A stretch of DNA of 45,002 nt from the NCBI GenBank assembly GCA_964549915.1, contig CAZJWX010000034.1:1-45002 (forward strand). The letters are read 5' to 3'. The stretch's first letter is position 1, and every line of letters starts with the position of its first letter. The notes under the pieces are model-generated. The model was not told where the DNA came from and searched no databases. It saw nothing but the letters and a program-made list of their open reading frames with translations. Below are positions 43,058-45,002 of this stretch, one piece after another. The position numbers and the translations under genes are program-made. The stretch is from JAUZRW01 sp964549915. Lineage in GTDB: Bacteria; Chloroflexota; Anaerolineae; Aggregatilineales; Phototrophicaceae.

Positions 43058-43828
43058 ATGAGCGAGAACAACGATCCGATTCAACAGGCAGCAGCGGCAC
43101 TACACAGCGCAACACGCATCGCAATCCTGACCGGGGCGGGTGTCAGCAAGGAATCCGGCGTGCCCACTTTCCGCGACGCACAGAGCGGCCTCTGGGCACA
43201 GTACGACCCCCAGGAACTTGCCACGCCGCAGGCCTTCCAGCAAAATCCAAAGTTGGTCTGGGATTGGTACACCTGGCGGCGTGGGCTGGTGCGGAAAGCC
43301 GCCCCGAATCCAGGGCATCAAGCGCTGGCGAAGCTGGAGAAGCTCACCGCCGAAGTCCAGCTTATCACCCAGAATGTCGATGATTTGCACGAGCAGGCGG
43401 GCAGCCAGAATGTGATCCACCTGCACGGTAACATTGCCCGCAATAAGTGCTTCGACGCCTGCCAGGGCGATCCCACAGTGATTGACCTGACGACGCTGGG
43501 CGATTCCGAGAGCACGCCGCCGAAATGCCCCCACTGTGGTGCTTATGTGCGCCCGGATGTCGTCTGGTTTGGCGAGATGCTGCCCGCAGATGCCCTGCAC
43601 CAGGCGATGCGTGCCAGTCAGGAATGCGATGTGATGCTGGTTGTGGGGACATCCGGCCTCGTCAGTCCTGCCTCACAGCTTCCGACGATTGCCAGGCGCG
43701 GCGGCGCGACGGTCATTGAAGTGAATCCTGATTACAGCATGATTACCCGTATCGCGGACATCAAGCTGGAAGGTGCATCCGGCGAGATGCTGCCCCAGGT
43801 CATCGAGGCGCTGAATGACCTTGCGTAG
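43058..43828 (+). CDS. cobB: Sir2-family NAD-dependent protein deacylase
   Basis: It removes acyl groups from protein lysines using NAD+. The 256 residues carry the family motifs: GAGVSKESGVPTFRD (from G26), TQNVDDLHEQAG (Q105, N106, D108) and HLHGN with catalytic H123. A zinc site of four cysteines is formed by C131, C135, C157 and C160. The Y71-xx-R74 motif (WYTWRR) is that of class III sirtuins such as SIRT5 and E. coli CobB, which favour succinyl and malonyl groups, so desuccinylation is likely in addition to deacetylation. The 3' end overlaps the next gene by 14 nt, suggesting coupled translation. Confidence 0.94.
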   Translation: MSENNDPIQQAAAALHSATRIAILTGAGVSKESGVPTFRDAQSGLWAQYDPQELATPQAFQQNPKLVWDWYTWRRGLVRKAAPNPGHQALAKLEKLTAEVQLITQNVDDLHEQAGSQNVIHLHGNIARNKCFDACQGDPTVIDLTTLGDSESTPPKCPHCGAYVRPDVVWFGEMLPADALHQAMRASQECDVMLVVGTSGLVSPASQLPTIARRGGATVIEVNPDYSMITRIADIKLEGASGEMLPQVIEALNDLA

Positions 43829-44972
43829 CCATTCATTCATCGGGCTGCTGCCGACGTTCTTCGCTCACATATTCATCGCCATGCTGCTGACCATCCTGTC
43901 TTATCCCAGTACGGCGAACGCCCAGGATGATCCGGCCCAGGCGGAAACGCATCTCTGGGAGGTATATGTGCGGCGCGATGTCGATTCCGCTGGCCTGGAT
44001 CGGCTGCAATTCCTGGATTTGCTCGGCGGTGACGTGGCAACGGTGGAAGTCTTCGGCGAGCGCTTCACGCCCCTGGGTTCGCGCATCCTCTACTTTGATG
44101 ATGTCAATCGGGTCGTGATGACCGCTGCGCCAGACGGCACCGTGCAGCCGCATCCGTTCATCCAGTTGGGGGCAGCACGCCGCGTGGATTGGATCGTCTC
44201 TGCGGATCAGCGGCTGGTCGCCTGGACATTGACCTATGCAGAGCCAGAAGGGCTGCGTACCGAGACCTACATCGCGACCCCCGGCGGGACGGAGCAACAG
44301 CTAGTGCTGACGGATGGCCCACGAACGGACGGCGTTCGTGCGCTCCCGGTAGCATTCTCGGCGGATAACAGTGCGCTCATCATGGATGCGCACCCGGACA
44401 TCATCGGCGATCTGGCACCCTACACCCAGTACGCGCGGCTCTTTCGCGTCGAGCTTGCGACCAGCACCATTGAATTGCTGCCTGACGATGACTTCCCCTG
44501 CTTTTGTGGCGCTGGCGTGCGTGCAGGCGTACTGCTGCGCCTGTCTGTAACCGCAGATTTGCGCGGTTTCCAACTGCTGGTCTTTGGCCTGGATGATGGC
44601 ACCCGTCGCATCATTGACGCTTATCCGCTGCCGAACTATACGCAGGCCGGGGATATTCTGATTTCGCCAGATGGCACCCGTGCTGTCTATGCGCTTTCAC
44701 AGATCGAGAATTTCGGCACGCCGCAGCAGCGCATCGGCACGATTTTTATGCTGGTGAATCTGGAGACGATGATGCAGGAACCACTCACCGAGCGCATCAC
44801 TACCTACGTGCATCCTCAGCGCTGGACGGAAGACCTGACCGCCGTGCTGTTCACCAGCCCCCTGCGCGACGGCACCTGGAAGGTTACCCTCGCCGACGGG
44901 GTGCTGACCAACGTTGCGAGTGCGACCTGGCTGGGTTCGCTGCGTGAGTCAGGGCAATCGCTTCAAAAATGA
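43815..44972 (+). CDS. Secreted protein of unknown function, possibly beta-propeller
   Basis: A signal peptide with a hydrophobic core (about 8-30) ends in ANA-QD, predicting cleavage after A36. The mature part is rich in short beta strands with recurring patterns such as LISPDGTRAVYAL, VSADQRLVAWTL and FSADNSALIMDA, which resemble WD40/TolB-like propeller blades. No catalytic motif is seen. The ATG lies inside cobB, with GAGG 6 nt upstream. The last seven codons and the stop fall inside the right terminal inverted repeat, so the C-terminus (GQSLQK) should be treated with some caution. A link with the deacylase is not obvious beyond the overlap. Confidence 0.75.
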   Translation: MTLRSHSFIGLLPTFFAHIFIAMLLTILSYPSTANAQDDPAQAETHLWEVYVRRDVDSAGLDRLQFLDLLGGDVATVEVFGERFTPLGSRILYFDDVNRVVMTAAPDGTVQPHPFIQLGAARRVDWIVSADQRLVAWTLTYAEPEGLRTETYIATPGGTEQQLVLTDGPRTDGVRALPVAFSADNSALIMDAHPDIIGDLAPYTQYARLFRVELATSTIELLPDDDFPCFCGAGVRAGVLLRLSVTADLRGFQLLVFGLDDGTRRIIDAYPLPNYTQAGDILISPDGTRAVYALSQIENFGTPQQRIGTIFMLVNLETMMQEPLTERITTYVHPQRWTEDLTAVLFTSPLRDGTWKVTLADGVLTNVASATWLGSLRESGQSLQK

Positions 44973-45000
44973 AAGAAAGTTGGTAATGTGTAGTGGAGAG
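44950..45000. repeat. Right copy of the 51-bp terminal inverted repeat
   Basis: Exact reverse complement of bases 1-51. It contains the final codons and the stop (44970-44972) of the secreted-protein gene plus 28 bases beyond. Two more bases (AG) follow to the window end, for which the left copy has no counterpart. Confidence 0.95.
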
Positions 45001-45002
45001 AG

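Noticed and set aside
42530..45000. Duplicate of the tRNA-Glu 3' end marking an integrated element
   Set aside because: None was found by eye after the giant genes, and no integrase is present.
1..45002. Whole window as a linear mobile element with terminal inverted repeats
   Set aside because: It carries essential chromosomal genes (polA, der, lepB, a tRNA) and no transposase or replication gene; a contig-end or assembly explanation is simpler.

Overview
The window looks like a stretch of chromosome from a Chloroflexota bacterium, probably Anaerolineae-like. The reasons are the Thr/Pro-rich linkers in a lipoprotein, a MiaB with the variant QIVDRYG loop, a V4R-domain protein, several receiver/GAF/cyclase proteins, very long uncharacterised proteins and moderately high GC. 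This assignment is inference from gene style and was not tested by phylogeny. Nearly all genes lie on the + strand; the exceptions are one receiver-cyclase gene (15855-17405) and one small monooxygenase-like gene (42656-42988). No phage structural genes, insertion sequences or CRISPR arrays were seen.

Left part (1-20.4 kb) is mostly housekeeping and signalling. In order: the tail of an unknown CDS, miaB, a V4R-domain protein, an SH3b/CARDB lipoprotein, a three-part protein (degenerate receiver, roadblock-like region, and a C-terminus that looks like an inactivated IS200/Y1 transposase), and polA. Next comes a likely argF-TPR-cdaA-cdaR operon, in which cdaA makes c-di-AMP and cdaR modulates it, followed by der. 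A convergent receiver-GAF-cyclase gene, lepB with a small zinc-ribbon gene, and a DivK-like receiver next to a second receiver-cyclase complete the block. A tRNA-Glu(TTC) with a clear promoter and terminator ends it.

Middle part (20.4-42.5 kb) is dominated by two adjacent giant genes of 4122 and 3106 codons, 11 bp apart, which fill about 48% of the window. Neither has a visible signal peptide. The first has a long beta-rich region, a Gly-rich linker, Fn3-like segments and about nine degenerate tandem repeats at its C-terminus. The second has two LysM-like domains in its middle. I cannot assign a function to either. They sit directly downstream of the tRNA gene, behind a leader of about 350 nt, and are the best candidate here for an undescribed system.

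Right part (42.5-45 kb) holds an ABM-fold monooxygenase-like gene on the minus strand, a Sir2-family deacylase (cobB) and an overlapping gene for a secreted protein of unknown function. The first 51 bases and bases 44950-45000 form a perfect inverted repeat. Because these are the extreme ends of the sequence, it may mark contig ends at a repeat or an assembly artefact rather than a biological element. Several promoters share an extended -10 (TGn before the hexamer) and weak -35 boxes.
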